DNA of 5,039 nt from Treponema sp. (GTDB lineage: Bacteria > Spirochaetota > Spirochaetia > Treponematales > Breznakiellaceae): NCBI GenBank assembly GCA_031271075.1, contig JAISWN010000179.1, positions 1 to 5,039 of the forward strand, written 5' to 3'. Position 1 is the stretch's first letter. Each line of letters opens with the position of its first letter. Positions 4,423 through 5,039 of this stretch are shown here, in pieces. Made by a program: the position numbers and the translations under genes. The notes under the pieces are model-generated. The model did not search any database and was not told where the DNA came from. It was given only the letters and a program-made list of their open reading frames with translations.

Positions 4423-5039
4423 ATGGGCAATCCGGTTGTTATAAACAGTTCCGCCGATGTTTTCGCGTGGATTGGGGGCTTCATCAACATGGGGCGCGGG
4501 CAGAGTTACCGGAGCTTCCGGCTGGATCGTATGCGGGCGCTCAGCGCCCTCGCGGCCTCACCCGAAAAGAGCGCGCCGGTTATCCATGTGGCCGGTTCCA
4601 AGGGAAAGGGGTCGGTTACCGGGATGATCGCCGCCATGCTTGAAGCGGAAGGATTGAAAGCGGCCCGTTACACCTCCCCGGATGTGATGGAAAAACGGGA
4701 ACGGATCAGCCGGGGAAACAGTTTTTTTGACGAGTCCGTTTATATCGAAGCCGGCAGGGAACTGGTCTCGGTGGTTGAAAGACTGCGTTTTCTGCCCGGC
4801 CCCGAGGCGGGGCTTTTCGATCCCTCCCGCGAAGAGGGGGAGGAGCCGACTTTTTTTGAGCTGATGACCCTCTACTTCTTTCTCTGCGCCAGAAGGGCCC
4901 GCTGCGACGCAATGGTAGTTGAGACCGGCATGGGGGGGCGGCTGGACGCCACCAATATTGTGGAGCCTCTGGCATCGGTGATTACCCTGATAGAGATAGA
5001 ACACGCCGAATACCTGGGGGATACCCTGGCGGCCATAGC
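4423..5039 (+). CDS. folC: Folylpolyglutamate synthase / dihydrofolate synthase, FolC (3' end outside window)
   Basis: The frame is open from the ATG at 4423 to the window end, giving 205 residues, roughly the first half of a FolC. These ATP-dependent ligases add L-glutamate to dihydropteroate or to folates in the cytoplasm. The P-loop is HVAGSKGKGSV (55-65), followed by TSPDVMEKRERI (84-95), TFFELMTLYFF (143-153), VVETGMGGRLDATNIVEP (165-182) and SVITLIEIEHAEYLGDTLAAI (185-205). All are FolC landmarks in the right order. Departures from the common form are SK for TN in the P-loop, SPD for SPH, and EH for the usual DH. No ATG lies further upstream in frame among the bases checked, and no clear ribosome binding site precedes the start. 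It is transcribed divergently from murC across 64 bases. Whether it is bifunctional cannot be judged without the C-terminal half. Confidence 0.9.
   Translation, partial: MGNPVVINSSADVFAWIGGFINMGRGQSYRSFRLDRMRALSALAASPEKSAPVIHVAGSKGKGSVTGMIAAMLEAEGLKAARYTSPDVMEKRERISRGNSFFDESVYIEAGRELVSVVERLRFLPGPEAGLFDPSREEGEEPTFFELMTLYFFLCARRARCDAMVVETGMGGRLDATNIVEPLASVITLIEIEHAEYLGDTLAAI

Noticed and set aside
4359..4490. 44-residue N-terminal extension of MurC from an upstream ATG at 4490
   Set aside because: The extension is unlike MurC, lies antisense over folC and across the promoter region, and the conserved MurC start region follows directly after the ATG at 4358.
4558..5004. 148-codon minus-strand open frame
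   Set aside because: It lies wholly antisense to folC, whose plus-strand motifs are clear. The antisense protein has no recognisable domain and fits a mirror of GC-rich codons.

Overview
The window looks like a chromosomal housekeeping segment of a spirochaete, most likely a moderately GC-rich termite-gut-type Treponema. This rests on recalled resemblance of the MurC, FolC and archaeal-type CMP kinase sequences, not on any search. It holds six genes: four complete ones on the minus strand, and one partial gene on the plus strand at each edge.

Left edge (1-636): the 3' end of a plus-strand gene, open from base 1, whose protein resembles the C-terminal domain of Rhs-like polymorphic toxins. 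It is followed by a 138-base AT-richer gap with no normal-sized gene. That gap holds a possible 15-codon hydrophobic micro-ORF behind a good ribosome binding site, and a small AT-rich inverted repeat. No immunity gene is visible there.

Middle (637-4358, minus strand): a tightly packed operon read murC - yicC - cmk-like - mutY-like, with successive overlaps of 4, 11 and 1 bases. It joins peptidoglycan precursor synthesis (MurC), RNA processing or decay (YicC), CMP phosphorylation (archaeal-type Cmk) and DNA base repair (a MutY-like glycosylase). Two of the enzymes depart from textbook form. The Cmk has Asn in place of the Walker A Lys. The glycosylase has Glu at the MutY catalytic Asp position, no iron-sulphur cysteines and no room for the 8-oxoguanine-sensing domain.

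Right edge (4359-5039): a 64-base divergent region separates murC from folC (plus strand, cut by the window end). It appears to hold two back-to-back sigma70-like promoters sharing one palindromic TTGCAA -35 element. Both would start transcription at or within a few bases of the ATG, so both mRNAs may be leaderless or nearly so. MurC and FolC belong to the same Mur-ligase superfamily. No mobile element, CRISPR array, tRNA or rRNA was seen.
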